A DNA stretch of 64,000 nucleotides from JAVEWJ01 sp034004605 (lineage in GTDB: Bacteria > Patescibacteriota > Gracilibacteria > UBA1369 > LOWO2-01-FULL-3): the NCBI GenBank assembly GCA_034004605.1, contig JAVEWJ010000003.1, forward strand, positions 62,001 to 126,000, in the 5' to 3' direction. The notes beneath the pieces were generated by a model. That model had not been told where the DNA came from. It made no database searches and worked only from the letters and a program-made list of their open reading frames with translations. Shown piece by piece: positions 16,636 to 25,269 of the stretch; the stretch's first letter is position 1, and each line of letters starts with the position of its first letter. The position numbers and the translations under genes were made by a program.

Positions 16636-17892
16636 ATGAATATTTTCAGACGAATTAGAAATAGGGTTTCAGATACTCATTTTTTGGCTCTTGATATCGG
16701 TACGGAAAGTGTAAAAGCTTCGATTGTGGAGCCTGAAGGAAAAAGAGGGAAAATTATCGGTTATGCCAAAGAAAATCAAAAACTTTTCGATATGCAAAGC
16801 GGAACAATCACTGATATTTCATCTGTGATTTTAAATTGCCAAAAAGCAATTTCAAAAGCTGAAAATATGGCAGGCGTAAGTACGAGAAAAATGGTTTTGG
16901 GCGTATCGGGAGAAATTGTTCATGGTGCCACTTTTTCTACCAGCTTCGTGCGACGTGATCCATCGGCCAAAATCGATATGTCGGAACTTAAGCACATAAT
17001 CCAAAAAGTGCAGTGGAAAGCTTTTGATGAAATTAGAAGTCAGATGTCTTTTGAGACGGGTTATAACGAACTTGATGTACGACTTGTGAATGCGTCTATT
17101 GTGGATACCAGCATCGACGGTTATCGAGTCACAAACCCCATCGGGTTTCAGGGGAAAGTGGTGAATATGACTCTTTTTAATTCTTTTTCTCCTTTGGTGT
17201 TTTTCGGAACGATTCAGACGATCGCAGCTGAGATCGATAAGGAAATTATGGCTCTTTCTTCCATGCCTTTCGCTCTTTGTACTTCACTTTTTGAAGAAGA
17301 AAAACAAAAAATCAGTGCGATTTTTATCGATGTGGGAGCCGGAAGTACTGATATTGGGGTGGTTCGTGACGGTGTTGTAAAGGGAACTCGAATGTTTACA
17401 ATAGGTGGACGGACCTTTTCAAAAAGACTTTCAAAAGCTCTTAATATTTCTTATTACGATGCAGAACAAATAAAACTTTCCTACAGTAACGATAAACTGG
17501 AAAGACAATCTCACCGAATAATTCGAGAGGCTTTGAAAAACGATGTAGATGTGTGGCTTTCGGGTGTAGTTTTGTCCTTGGAATATTTTAAGGATGAAGA
17601 GGAAAATCTTCCTTCGAAAATTTTGCTCAGCGGAGGCGCCGCTTCCCTACCGGAAATCAAAGAAGCGCTTGAGACACGCGAGTGGGTAAAGTCGCTTCCT
17701 TTCGATAAAAAACCACAGATTTCGTTTTACAATCCAAAACTTGTCCCGGGAATTTCTTTCGACTACAAAATTTTCAACGATCATAGCGATATTATGTCTA
17801 TCGCCCTGGCTAAAAACGGTCTTTCTTTAATCTCGGAAGACGCTCTTTCGACTAAAGTTCTAAAAAAAGTCGTGAGACTAATGCAAATGTAA
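16636..17892 (+). CDS. ftsA: FtsA/PilM-like actin-fold protein
   Basis: 418 residues. Actin-type ATPase: phosphate-1 LALDIGTESVKASIV, an inserted SHS2-like segment (GVSGEIVHGATFS to about residue 155), phosphate-2 IFIDVGAGSTDIGVV and the adenosine motif LLSGGAASLPEI. The C-terminus STKVLKKVVRLMQM is a basic amphipathic helix, as in the membrane-targeting tail of FtsA. FtsA tethers FtsZ to the membrane at the division site. No ftsZ is next to it; the neighbour is a single-pass membrane protein overlapping by one base. PilM-type function in a type IV pilus cannot be excluded. The ATG at 16636 is preferred to an upstream TTG. Confidence 0.75.
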   Translation: MNIFRRIRNRVSDTHFLALDIGTESVKASIVEPEGKRGKIIGYAKENQKLFDMQSGTITDISSVILNCQKAISKAENMAGVSTRKMVLGVSGEIVHGATFSTSFVRRDPSAKIDMSELKHIIQKVQWKAFDEIRSQMSFETGYNELDVRLVNASIVDTSIDGYRVTNPIGFQGKVVNMTLFNSFSPLVFFGTIQTIAAEIDKEIMALSSMPFALCTSLFEEEKQKISAIFIDVGAGSTDIGVVRDGVVKGTRMFTIGGRTFSKRLSKALNISYYDAEQIKLSYSNDKLERQSHRIIREALKNDVDVWLSGVVLSLEYFKDEEENLPSKILLSGGAASLPEIKEALETREWVKSLPFDKKPQISFYNPKLVPGISFDYKIFNDHSDIMSIALAKNGLSLISEDALSTKVLKKVVRLMQM

Positions 17893-19709
17893 TGGCCGAA
17901 CAAAAAACAAAAATTGAAGAAACAAGTGAAGAACTTGTCTTTAAGCCCAGATCGGTTGCAAAAAAAAGGGTGATTTTTGTTGAAACCGATGATGAACTCA
18001 TAGATTTATATGAAAAACTGAAACAGGTGAAAGCTAAAAATGTGTATTTTGTAATACCTCAAAGGGCACTGATTTTTCAAAGTATCGTGAATTTGAAAAT
18101 TTTGAAAACCTATGGAGACAACCAAAAAAAGAAAATTTCTTTTATAACCAACGATACAAACGGTATAAGTCTTGCGAAGCAACTTGGAATAAAGGTCTAC
18201 GACAAGGTAAATAACCATAACTCTCCTTCCCTTTTCTCTTCGAAATCCGAAGATGATATTATTAAGATAACCCCACTTAAAGCCTCTGTAAACGCAATAA
18301 TCGACCATACTCCGACCAGACTCAGCGAGAAAAAGCTTTCAATTAGTGAACTTTTAAATAAAGGAAAACGAAATATTTCAAGTGTTGAAGAAATTTCATC
18401 GAATGAAAAGACCGGTGTCAATAATTCCAAATCGAAAACGAAAAAAGAAAAATCTCCTTATAAACTAAGAATCACAACCGGAGCAAAAGGTCCGATTGTG
18501 GCTTTTTTGAGTCTTGCTTTTGTGGTGATTTTTGCGATTTTTTATATAGCGCTTCCAAGTGCAACGGTGATTTTGACACCTTCCGCGGGTGTTCTTGAAA
18601 AATCGGTGAACATCACTCTTGCCGATTTCAACAGAAACCAGCGAGAACTGGATACGCATCCCGTAAATACGATTGCGAGTTTTACATTAAGCAAGGAAAT
18701 AAGCCGTGAAATCAAATATGGCGCCACGGGCAAAAAGATTTCGGAAAAGGGTGGAAATTCAACCGGCTCTATAAGGATCATAAATTCAAGTTCAAATGTG
18801 TGGCCGCTTATTGCGAGAACGAGATTTCAAACACCCGAAGGCATTGTTTTTAGAATTAAAAGCGGTGTGACTGTGCCTGCAAATGGCTCCACGACGGCCA
18901 TTGTAGAGGCGGACGCTGTGGATGCTTACGGGCAAATCGTGGGGGAACGCGGAAATATCGGCCCTACGAGATTTTTTCTCCCGGCACTGGACGAAGAATC
19001 AAGGTCATTTTTGTATGCGGAAAGTAGCGAAAATATGACGGGTGGAATTACCGATTTCGTTTCTTTTGTTTCCGAAAATGACATTGAAGCTGCGAAAAAG
19101 AAGCTTTCGGATTTGCTTAGGAAGGATTTAATTTCCGAAATCAAAGCGGAGATCCAAAAAATCAGCGATGAGACTTCGAAATCCACAGAGTATATTCTTC
19201 TTGAGGGAGATAATGCGATTGAGTTCGGAGATATAAATTTTTCTTCGGTTGATAATGTGCTAAACAGTGAAATTCCCGAGTTTACAATTGGTGGAAGTAT
19301 AAAAGCAAAGGCTTTGTATTATGACAGAACGGCTATGCTTGAAATTCTTAAGGCGGAACTAATAACACAAAAAAGTCCAAACAAAGAACTCCTTAGAATA
19401 AACGAAGATTCAACTTCTTATAAAATTTTTCAGAGAGATGATGCAGTTGGAAAGATAAAGATGACCGCTAATATCAAAGGAATCGAGCAATATGACATTG
19501 ATCCCGAAACTGAAAACGGAAAGAAAATTTTGGAGAAAATACGAAATCATATTGCGGGAAAGGAAATCGAATATGCGAAAAGTTATATTCAGAACCTTGC
19601 AGAGGTGAACAAAGTGGAAATTCGAAGCTGGCCGGCTTGGTCCCCTACTATTCCAAAAATCGAGGAGAATATTGAATTTGAGGTGAGAGAGGCTGTGATT
19701 GTGAATTAG
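17892..19709 (+). CDS. single-pass membrane protein, CPR type
   Basis: 605 residues. A cytoplasmic domain (about 1-130) with a Rossmann-like feel (KKRVIFVETDDELIDLYEKL, NVYFVIPQRALIFQSIVNLK) and a charged linker precede one membrane helix at about 200-220. A large strand-rich extracytoplasmic part follows, starting SATVILTPSAGVLEKSVNIT. Similar proteins occur in many CPR genomes and are sometimes annotated baseplate-J-like; this is recalled, not tested. The start codon overlaps the ftsA-like stop by one base, so the two are co-translated and may be envelope partners. Function unknown. Confidence 0.65.
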   Translation: MAEQKTKIEETSEELVFKPRSVAKKRVIFVETDDELIDLYEKLKQVKAKNVYFVIPQRALIFQSIVNLKILKTYGDNQKKKISFITNDTNGISLAKQLGIKVYDKVNNHNSPSLFSSKSEDDIIKITPLKASVNAIIDHTPTRLSEKKLSISELLNKGKRNISSVEEISSNEKTGVNNSKSKTKKEKSPYKLRITTGAKGPIVAFLSLAFVVIFAIFYIALPSATVILTPSAGVLEKSVNITLADFNRNQRELDTHPVNTIASFTLSKEISREIKYGATGKKISEKGGNSTGSIRIINSSSNVWPLIARTRFQTPEGIVFRIKSGVTVPANGSTTAIVEADAVDAYGQIVGERGNIGPTRFFLPALDEESRSFLYAESSENMTGGITDFVSFVSENDIEAAKKKLSDLLRKDLISEIKAEIQKISDETSKSTEYILLEGDNAIEFGDINFSSVDNVLNSEIPEFTIGGSIKAKALYYDRTAMLEILKAELITQKSPNKELLRINEDSTSYKIFQRDDAVGKIKMTANIKGIEQYDIDPETENGKKILEKIRNHIAGKEIEYAKSYIQNLAEVNKVEIRSWPAWSPTIPKIEENIEFEVREAVIVN

Positions 19710-19831
19710 GCTTATACTTTATTTGTGGGGCTTTTTGATGAAAGCTTTTTTGTCTTTTTGGGGCTTATTTTGTTGTCTTTGAGGGATTTTTTTGATATAA
19801 TTTATAGATTTAATAATAAAAACAAAAAAAT

Positions 19832-20836
19832 ATGAACACTACGAAAAAACTTCTTCTTGTTTCTGCAAGTACTGCATTGTCTTTTTTACTGATTATGGGG
19901 CTTAATACGGCCTTTTCGGCGAATCCGACGGCTGTACCGCCTTCAACCGGACTTACTCCTACTTTTAATAAAGTAACACTTGGTTCTGATGCAGATGGCG
20001 TGCAAATAGACTCAGCCGGCTTAAAAAATACAGGTGGAACACCGTTTCTTTTGGATTCGCCTGTTGCAAGAAAAATTCAAATCGCCAGTGGAGTTGTTTT
20101 ACAAGTATTAACAAATTTACAAGTAGATGGCACTGCTTATTTTAAAAACGCAGAAATGGGAAGTGGTATAAATCCGGCACAATTGAAAGTCTATGGAATG
20201 GGTGAAGAAGGCAAAGAACAGCTTCATTTAGTTTATCAAGGCAAATTTGGCGCTCTGTCGAACCTATTATTGTCTGTTGTTTCAGGTGGCAGTACAATTA
20301 AAACTGAACAACCTTTAAATTTGGTATCCACTTCTGCTTTGGGAACAATTTCTTTCAATGGTTGGCCATATAATACAACTCCAGCAAAAGTGGAGGTAAA
20401 TGGAGATTTAACTACTACAGGCACAACGAAATTACTTGGTGCAACAACTATTGGTAGTGCTGTAACCCCGAGTAACCTTACTGTAACGGGAACCGCCTAT
20501 ATTGACAAGATTGAAACAGGATTACCGGATTTTACTATTAATGACGCTCTTACTGTCAAAGGAAAGGTGAAAGCGACAAGTTTTGGGACACTAACAACTA
20601 GATCAGTGGACTTAAAAGCAACTGCTCTTAATCAAGTAGTAAGTACCCCTGCAAGTGCTTGTTTAACTAACGAAACAGTAATATCTTGTACATTTAAATC
20701 TTTGGTAAGTACGCAACCTTGGTTGGTGTTATCAAATAGATTTCTTGGACAGGGGTGTGAGTTGGTTGCGAAAAATCAATATAGTGGTACTAACACCATA
20801 ACACTGACTTCTCTTTGTTGGAATCCCAACCTTTAG
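19832..20836 (+). CDS. secreted beta-rich surface protein
   Basis: 334 residues with a signal peptide (cleavage near AFSA). The mature protein is rich in Thr, Val, Gly and short repeats of the kind NLTVTGTAYI and LQVDGTAYF, suggesting a beta-solenoid or fibre-like stalk. Two Cys near the C-terminus (SACLTNETVISC) and two more after may form disulfides. No anchor is seen, so it may be released or non-covalently attached. The stop codon overlaps the opposing lipoprotein stop. Confidence 0.65.
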   Translation: MNTTKKLLLVSASTALSFLLIMGLNTAFSANPTAVPPSTGLTPTFNKVTLGSDADGVQIDSAGLKNTGGTPFLLDSPVARKIQIASGVVLQVLTNLQVDGTAYFKNAEMGSGINPAQLKVYGMGEEGKEQLHLVYQGKFGALSNLLLSVVSGGSTIKTEQPLNLVSTSALGTISFNGWPYNTTPAKVEVNGDLTTTGTTKLLGATTIGSAVTPSNLTVTGTAYIDKIETGLPDFTINDALTVKGKVKATSFGTLTTRSVDLKATALNQVVSTPASACLTNETVISCTFKSLVSTQPWLVLSNRFLGQGCELVAKNQYSGTNTITLTSLCWNPNL

Positions 20837-21447
20837 GATCTACTAAACTCATAATTATCTTTACAAGCTTGTTTATAAGTTTCGTTTTGAAGTTGTTCAC
20901 AAACTGAAGAATCTTGTTTTTTTATAGATTCTTGGACTATCACATTGTAATAGCATACGTCTTTTTGATTTTTATCACTTAGATTGTCACAAAGTGATAG
21001 ATCCTGTTTTTGATTGGCTTCTTCTAGTATGCGTGATATTTCTTCAGCTTCCATTAGTCTCTTGGATTCTTCATTTTTTTCCTCTTCCATTTTATTTTTT
21101 TCAGATTCAACATCCTGTTTGCAAGAATTTCGATATCTTTCTATTGTAATATTGTCGCATTTTGAGTCGGATAATTGTTCAACTGCTTCTATCATGATCG
21201 CCAATGATAACAATATTTCTTTACACTCCTTATTTTTTACCTTGTCAATAATGTTGTCACATTTTGTACTGTCATTTTGTTTAATAGATTCGTTCAAATA
21301 ATAATCATCGAGTACTTCGTCAGCTACAGATGTTTCTGGGGTTGAGGTAGGAGTGGTTGAATTGTCTAGACTATTATCTGTTGGTTTATTAAGAGAACAA
21401 GAAGAAATTAAGACAAGTAAAACAAACAAATAAGATATTTTTTTCAT
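20833..21447 (-). CDS. lipoprotein with repeated Cys pairs
   Basis: 204 residues. The lipobox is LISSC at the end of a Lys-led signal. The mature part is acidic and helical with four Cys-pair repeats of the form xCDN/xCEQ, about 12-15 residues, then C (CDNIIDKVKNKEC, CDNITIERYRNSC, CDNLSDKNQKDVC, CEQLQNETYKQAC). Each may be a small disulfide-linked helical hairpin. Convergent with the secreted protein at 19832, with stops overlapping. No known family. Confidence 0.65.
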   Translation of the reverse strand: MKKISYLFVLLVLISSCSLNKPTDNSLDNSTTPTSTPETSVADEVLDDYYLNESIKQNDSTKCDNIIDKVKNKECKEILLSLAIMIEAVEQLSDSKCDNITIERYRNSCKQDVESEKNKMEEEKNEESKRLMEAEEISRILEEANQKQDLSLCDNLSDKNQKDVCYYNVIVQESIKKQDSSVCEQLQNETYKQACKDNYEFSRS

Positions 21448-21567
21448 TTTTTATTTTTAAGAATAAGGTGACTTAAGATTATTATATTTCTGTGCTTTAG
21501 ACAATGAGATTTTATTGATTAAACGAAAAGGTGTGTGCTTTAATTTATGCGCAAATATTCAGTGCTT

Positions 21568-22851
21568 ATGAAAATTGGAATAAAAACTTTGGGGTGTAAA
21601 TCAAATCGGTACGAATCGGACCGTGTGTTTGATGAACTTATTTTACAGGGACATAAAGTCGTTGAAATTGATGAGATGCCTTTTTCTTTCAAAGAGAAGT
21701 CGGATTTTTCACCGGATTTGTTTATTGTAAATACTTGTACGGTTACACATCTTGCGGATACAAAATCAAGGAAGGCTATTTTTGGCTTCAAGAAGGCTTT
21801 TCCTTGTGCCAAAATTTGTGTGTTTGGTTGCGGAGTAAATATCGGTTCAATTTCGGAAGAAATTTCGGAAATTGATTTTTTCGCGAAAAATCGTGATGAA
21901 TTGATTCGGTTTATTGTTGAACAAAATTGTTGCTCGACAAATGGGGGTGAATTTTCCTCTTCCGATAGCGAAACCGGAGAAAGGACAAGAACGCTTATTA
22001 AAATTCAAGATGGTTGCGAAAACTTTTGTACTTATTGCATTATCGCCAAGGCCAGGGGAAAAGAAAGGAGTTTTTCGAGTAGAGAAATCATAGCAGAACT
22101 AATAGAAAATGAGGAAAAAGGCTTTAAGGAAGCGATTATTACGGGAATAAATATCGGTAAATGGAAGGAGGGTGATATGGATTTTACAGATCTTCTCGAG
22201 CTTATGATAAGTTCGACTAAAAAAATTAATCTTCGAATCAGTTCTATTGAGCCCGTTGAATTTCCGAACAATTTTTTTGAACTATTTTCAAGTCCTAGGC
22301 TTTCCCCTCAGATACATTTAAGTCTTCAGTCTGGTTCGGATAAAATTCTTAAGCTTATGAACAGACATTATACAAGTTCCGATTATTTAAAAATCTGTGA
22401 GAAACTTTATAATTCAAATCCGGATTTTGCGATTAACACCGATGTAATTGTGGGATTTCCCGGCGAAAGTGATAAAGATTTTTCCGATACAGTTGATTTT
22501 GTAAAAAAAGTGGGGTTTTTGAAAGTGCATACTTTCCCCTATTCTAAGAGAAATAAGACTCCTGCGGCTCATTTTCCAAATCAAGTTCATCCCTTAGAAA
22601 AAAAGTCGCGTTCTAAAACACTTCGCGAAATATCAGATGAATTAGGTCGAAATTTTATGGAAAAATATATAGGAAAGAGTGTTTCAGTTCTTGTGGAAGG
22701 AAATAAAGGAATGTATAGAAAGGGTTTTACTTCAAATTTGCTTCCAGTGAGATTTTCCGGAGAGGAAAATCTTCGAAATTCTTTTGTAAATGTCTTAATT
22801 TCCGGAATCGATAAAAGCGGAAAATTTTTAATCGGGAAACTCGAGCAATAA
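21568..22851 (+). CDS. mtaB: tRNA t6A37 methylthiotransferase, MtaB type
   Basis: 427 residues. A radical-SAM enzyme that adds a methylthio group to t6A at position 37 of ANN-decoding tRNAs. The N-terminal UPF0004 domain supplies three cluster Cys (TLGCKSN, VNTCTVTH, VFGCGVN). The radical-SAM CxxxCxxC reads CENFCTYC. A TRAM-like strand region ends the protein. The ATG at 21568 is chosen because MKIGIKTLGCKSN is the family N-terminus; an ATG 21 bases upstream adds no conserved sequence. Oxygen-sensitive chemistry fits an anaerobic or microaerobic life. Confidence 0.9.
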   Translation: MKIGIKTLGCKSNRYESDRVFDELILQGHKVVEIDEMPFSFKEKSDFSPDLFIVNTCTVTHLADTKSRKAIFGFKKAFPCAKICVFGCGVNIGSISEEISEIDFFAKNRDELIRFIVEQNCCSTNGGEFSSSDSETGERTRTLIKIQDGCENFCTYCIIAKARGKERSFSSREIIAELIENEEKGFKEAIITGINIGKWKEGDMDFTDLLELMISSTKKINLRISSIEPVEFPNNFFELFSSPRLSPQIHLSLQSGSDKILKLMNRHYTSSDYLKICEKLYNSNPDFAINTDVIVGFPGESDKDFSDTVDFVKKVGFLKVHTFPYSKRNKTPAAHFPNQVHPLEKKSRSKTLREISDELGRNFMEKYIGKSVSVLVEGNKGMYRKGFTSNLLPVRFSGEENLRNSFVNVLISGIDKSGKFLIGKLEQ

Positions 22852-22880
22852 AAAAAGTGGAGAATTTTCCACCTTTTTTT
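22851..22880. terminator. bidirectional terminator
   Basis: GTGGA (22857-22861) pairs with TCCAC (22868-22872), flanked by six A and seven T. It lies between the convergent mtaB and the gene ending at 22887 and can serve both. Confidence 0.75.
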
Positions 22881-22886
22881 GAGATT

Positions 22887-23378
22887 TTATAGTCCTAAAG
22901 ATTTTCTGATTTCATCTGCTTGCTCGTCGTCGTGGCTTTTCTTTTCCATTTGGGCGGCCTCGGCCTCGATATCCATCCATTCACGGTAGTGTTGGTCGGC
23001 AAGGCGTTCCAGCTGTGGCACGTGCTTTTTTGAAAGCATTGAGAATTTTAGTTTTTCTTCTTCAAAAATTCTTGTGAGCTCATCGATTTGCTCTTGTCGT
23101 AGGCGTGGAATCGAGTCGATAATTCTTTTTTTCTCATCTCTCGAAAGGCTTATTGATCCTGCAAGAAGTTTCACAAAATAATCGCTATCATATTGTAAAT
23201 TTGAATCTGGAAGACGAACTTTAATAGGTTCTACAAAAAGTGTGCCGAGCTGAAAATTTGCAGGAGTGGTATCTTCTTCTTGTGGCGGAGGGGTTGGCGT
23301 TGAGCCATAGTTTCCCATAGGCATTCCACCGTTTGCTGGATCAAAAGGATTTGCTCCTTGGTTTGTTGTATCGTCCAT
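22887..23378 (-). CDS. small unknown protein with EExI/PxLxxxQIxxL helix motif
   Basis: 163 residues. A Pro/Gly/Asn-rich N-terminus is followed by an acidic helical region containing DEKKRIIDSIPRLRQEQIDE. The protein at 39896 has a comparable block (EREYWLSIMPVMTEDQIVKL) in a similar setting, so the two are probably paralogous small-domain proteins. No membrane segment. TATAAT ends only 8 bases before the ATG, which would make the mRNA nearly leaderless. Confidence 0.6.
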   Translation of the reverse strand: MDDTTNQGANPFDPANGGMPMGNYGSTPTPPPQEEDTTPANFQLGTLFVEPIKVRLPDSNLQYDSDYFVKLLAGSISLSRDEKKRIIDSIPRLRQEQIDELTRIFEEEKLKFSMLSKKHVPQLERLADQHYREWMDIEAEAAQMEKKSHDDEQADEIRKSLGL

Positions 23379-23433
23379 GTTTAATTATTATATTTCTTTG
23401 TATATTTTAAATCTTTTTTAGCGTTTATTCAAA

Positions 23434-24756
23434 TTATTTTTCATCATCACTCCTTAATCCTTTAAAAGGAACTTCTCTTATTTCTACAATTTTTCCAGCT
23501 TCCGGAGCTAATACTCGATCTTCAGGAAAGTGAACTTGTCTAATCGAACTTGGTCTCTGTTCTTCGTCTGCTACTAAAGGCTGAGATTTAATTCCAAGAG
23601 CTGACCTCCTTTCGATTTGTGGGGCGTAGTGTGTTTTAAAAATATTAGTTAATTCATCATTAAAATATCTCATTTGTTCGACAATATGTGAATCAACATG
23701 AAGAGAAATTGCCTCTTTGGCTAAAAAGAGCTTGCCTTGAACTACAATTTTTTGTTCTGCTGTTGGCGATTCTTTTGAAATAATTAAGCCTTGATCTAAA
23801 ATTCTAAGTAAAGTTAATGCATATAATATTGGGACAACGCTTGATTGTTCAATTTTTTTATACAGGCTCTCTCCTTGTTCTTCAAAAAGTGTAGGATTAA
23901 AACTCGAAACTGCTAAATGGAATTTTTCATCGAAACACCTCTTTAATTCTGTATCTAAATTCCATGCTAATAAACAAGCTGTCTTTGCTTCTACATTAAT
24001 AAAAACAATTATGTAGTAACCCTTTTCTTTTGCTACAATTTCAATTTTTTCATTGGGATCAAAATTTTCTCTGTTGATTACCATATTCATAAAACTCAAC
24101 AACCTCGATTCAATACTCGTAAATCCTTTTATTTTTAAATCATCAAATTTTACTGCAAGCATTGAAAAAGGTTTTTTTTCATGATGGGCTTGTAAAATGA
24201 AATCTTGAATATTTTCTCTTAAATAATTTGCTTCTCGAACCTGACTTTGACTTAGTGGTTGTTGTTTTTCCATATGGATTTTAATACTTTCACTAAAATC
24301 TTGAATAATATAGCCATGAGTTAAAGCAATTTTTAATACGGATATCGCTACCGGCACTGCAATTTCGAGTATTGTATTTGTATCAAACTTTTTATCGTTG
24401 AAAAGGACTTGTATTGTTGATGCTATATTTGACAATAAATCTTTTCGAATTAAATTTTTAATTGCTTCAGTTATTAGGGCTTTGTCTTCCGGATTTTCAT
24501 TTATTTCATCAAAAAAACTTTGGATTTTCCTCTTTATTGTATCGTCTCCTAAGGCCTCTGAAACCATAGACTCCGTAATTTTTGCTACTGTATGTCTCAA
24601 GGCAGCCTCTTGAGTATTTATATCTTTTGGATCAAACCATTCTAAATGTAAGGCAGCCTCTTGAGTATTTATATCTTTTGGATCAAACCATTCTAAATGT
24701 AAGCCATCCACAAAATCTGGGATTTCAGGTTTTCTTGTGATACCGTCTTTTGACAT
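23434..24756 (-). CDS. uncharacterised protein with a fresh internal duplication
   Basis: 440 residues, not recognised. The N-terminus holds a 17-residue unit (HLEWFDPKDINTQEAAL) twice in direct tandem, from a 51-base exact DNA duplication. The rest is mixed helix and strand, without signal peptide or clear membrane segment. The upstream sequence AATAATTAAACATG matches that of the gene at 23378, suggesting shared start signals. It lies between two other unknowns on the same strand. Confidence 0.6.
   Translation of the reverse strand: MSKDGITRKPEIPDFVDGLHLEWFDPKDINTQEAALHLEWFDPKDINTQEAALRHTVAKITESMVSEALGDDTIKRKIQSFFDEINENPEDKALITEAIKNLIRKDLLSNIASTIQVLFNDKKFDTNTILEIAVPVAISVLKIALTHGYIIQDFSESIKIHMEKQQPLSQSQVREANYLRENIQDFILQAHHEKKPFSMLAVKFDDLKIKGFTSIESRLLSFMNMVINRENFDPNEKIEIVAKEKGYYIIVFINVEAKTACLLAWNLDTELKRCFDEKFHLAVSSFNPTLFEEQGESLYKKIEQSSVVPILYALTLLRILDQGLIISKESPTAEQKIVVQGKLFLAKEAISLHVDSHIVEQMRYFNDELTNIFKTHYAPQIERRSALGIKSQPLVADEEQRPSSIRQVHFPEDRVLAPEAGKIVEIREVPFKGLRSDDEK
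24599..24700 (-). repeat. 51-bp exact tandem duplication
   Basis: Copies 24599-24649 and 24650-24700 are identical base for base and in frame inside the gene 23434-24756. The identity implies a very recent event, or an assembly duplication. Confidence 0.95.
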
Positions 24757-24811
24757 GTTTAATTATTTAATTATAAAAATGAAAATTAATAAAAATTGAT
24801 CGGTTCCAGTA

Positions 24812-25021
24812 TTAATTGTTGTTGAAAAAATTATCTAGTAAAAGCTTTGGATTTTTTTCAATTACTTCCAAGGGATATTTTGAAAGGCAAGCATTAATAT
24901 CTTCATGTATACTTTCAGCTAACCGGATAGCGCAAAATTCCGGATCGTCAACATCCACTACTTCTGGAAGCGTAGATTGAGTTTTTGGAAAAATTTTTTC
25001 TGGTATTGATCCGTCTTGCAT
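24812..25021 (-). CDS. small unknown acidic protein
   Basis: 69 residues (MQDGSIPEKIFP at the start, LLLDNFFNNN at the end). No family, signal or membrane segment. Accepted because it fills its space, has codon use like its neighbours and lies in line with two unknown genes. TATATA about 30 bases upstream may be its -10. Could still be spurious. Confidence 0.45.
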   Translation of the reverse strand: MQDGSIPEKIFPKTQSTLPEVVDVDDPEFCAIRLAESIHEDINACLSKYPLEVIEKNPKLLLDNFFNNN

Positions 25022-25136
25022 TTTTACATAAATTAATTACTTATATATTAATCGCAAATTGGTCTTTAGTCAAAAAAATTATTGCGGATATTTTTTTTTA
25101 TGCTAAATTGTTTTTAAGTTTTTCTGTGTAAGTTTT

Positions 25137-25213
25137 GGGCGATTAGCTCAGTTGGCTAGAGCGCGTCGTTGACTCCGACGAGGTCAGTGGTTCGAATCCA
25201 CTATCGCCCACCA
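25137..25213 (+). tRNA. tRNA-Val(GAC)
   Basis: Full cloverleaf with encoded CCA. Acceptor GGGCGAT/ATCGCCC, D arm GCTC/GAGC, anticodon stem CGTCG/CGACG, T arm AGTGG-TTCGAAT-CCACT. The anticodon is GAC at 25171-25173. The loop reads TTGACTC, so position 37 is T instead of the almost universal purine. A35, C36 and A73 fit valine identity. Confidence 0.92.
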
Positions 25214-25216
25214 AGA

Positions 25217-25249
25217 AAAAAACGAAAGGTTTTTGTTCTTTCGTTTTTT
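25217..25249. terminator. tRNA terminator, possibly bidirectional
   Basis: AAAAAACGAAAG (25217-25228) pairs with CTTTCGTTTTTT (25238-25249). It follows tRNA-Val directly and also lies after the gene ending at 25270 on the other strand. Confidence 0.8.
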
Positions 25250-25269
25250 AGTTTGGTTTTGTGGAAGTG

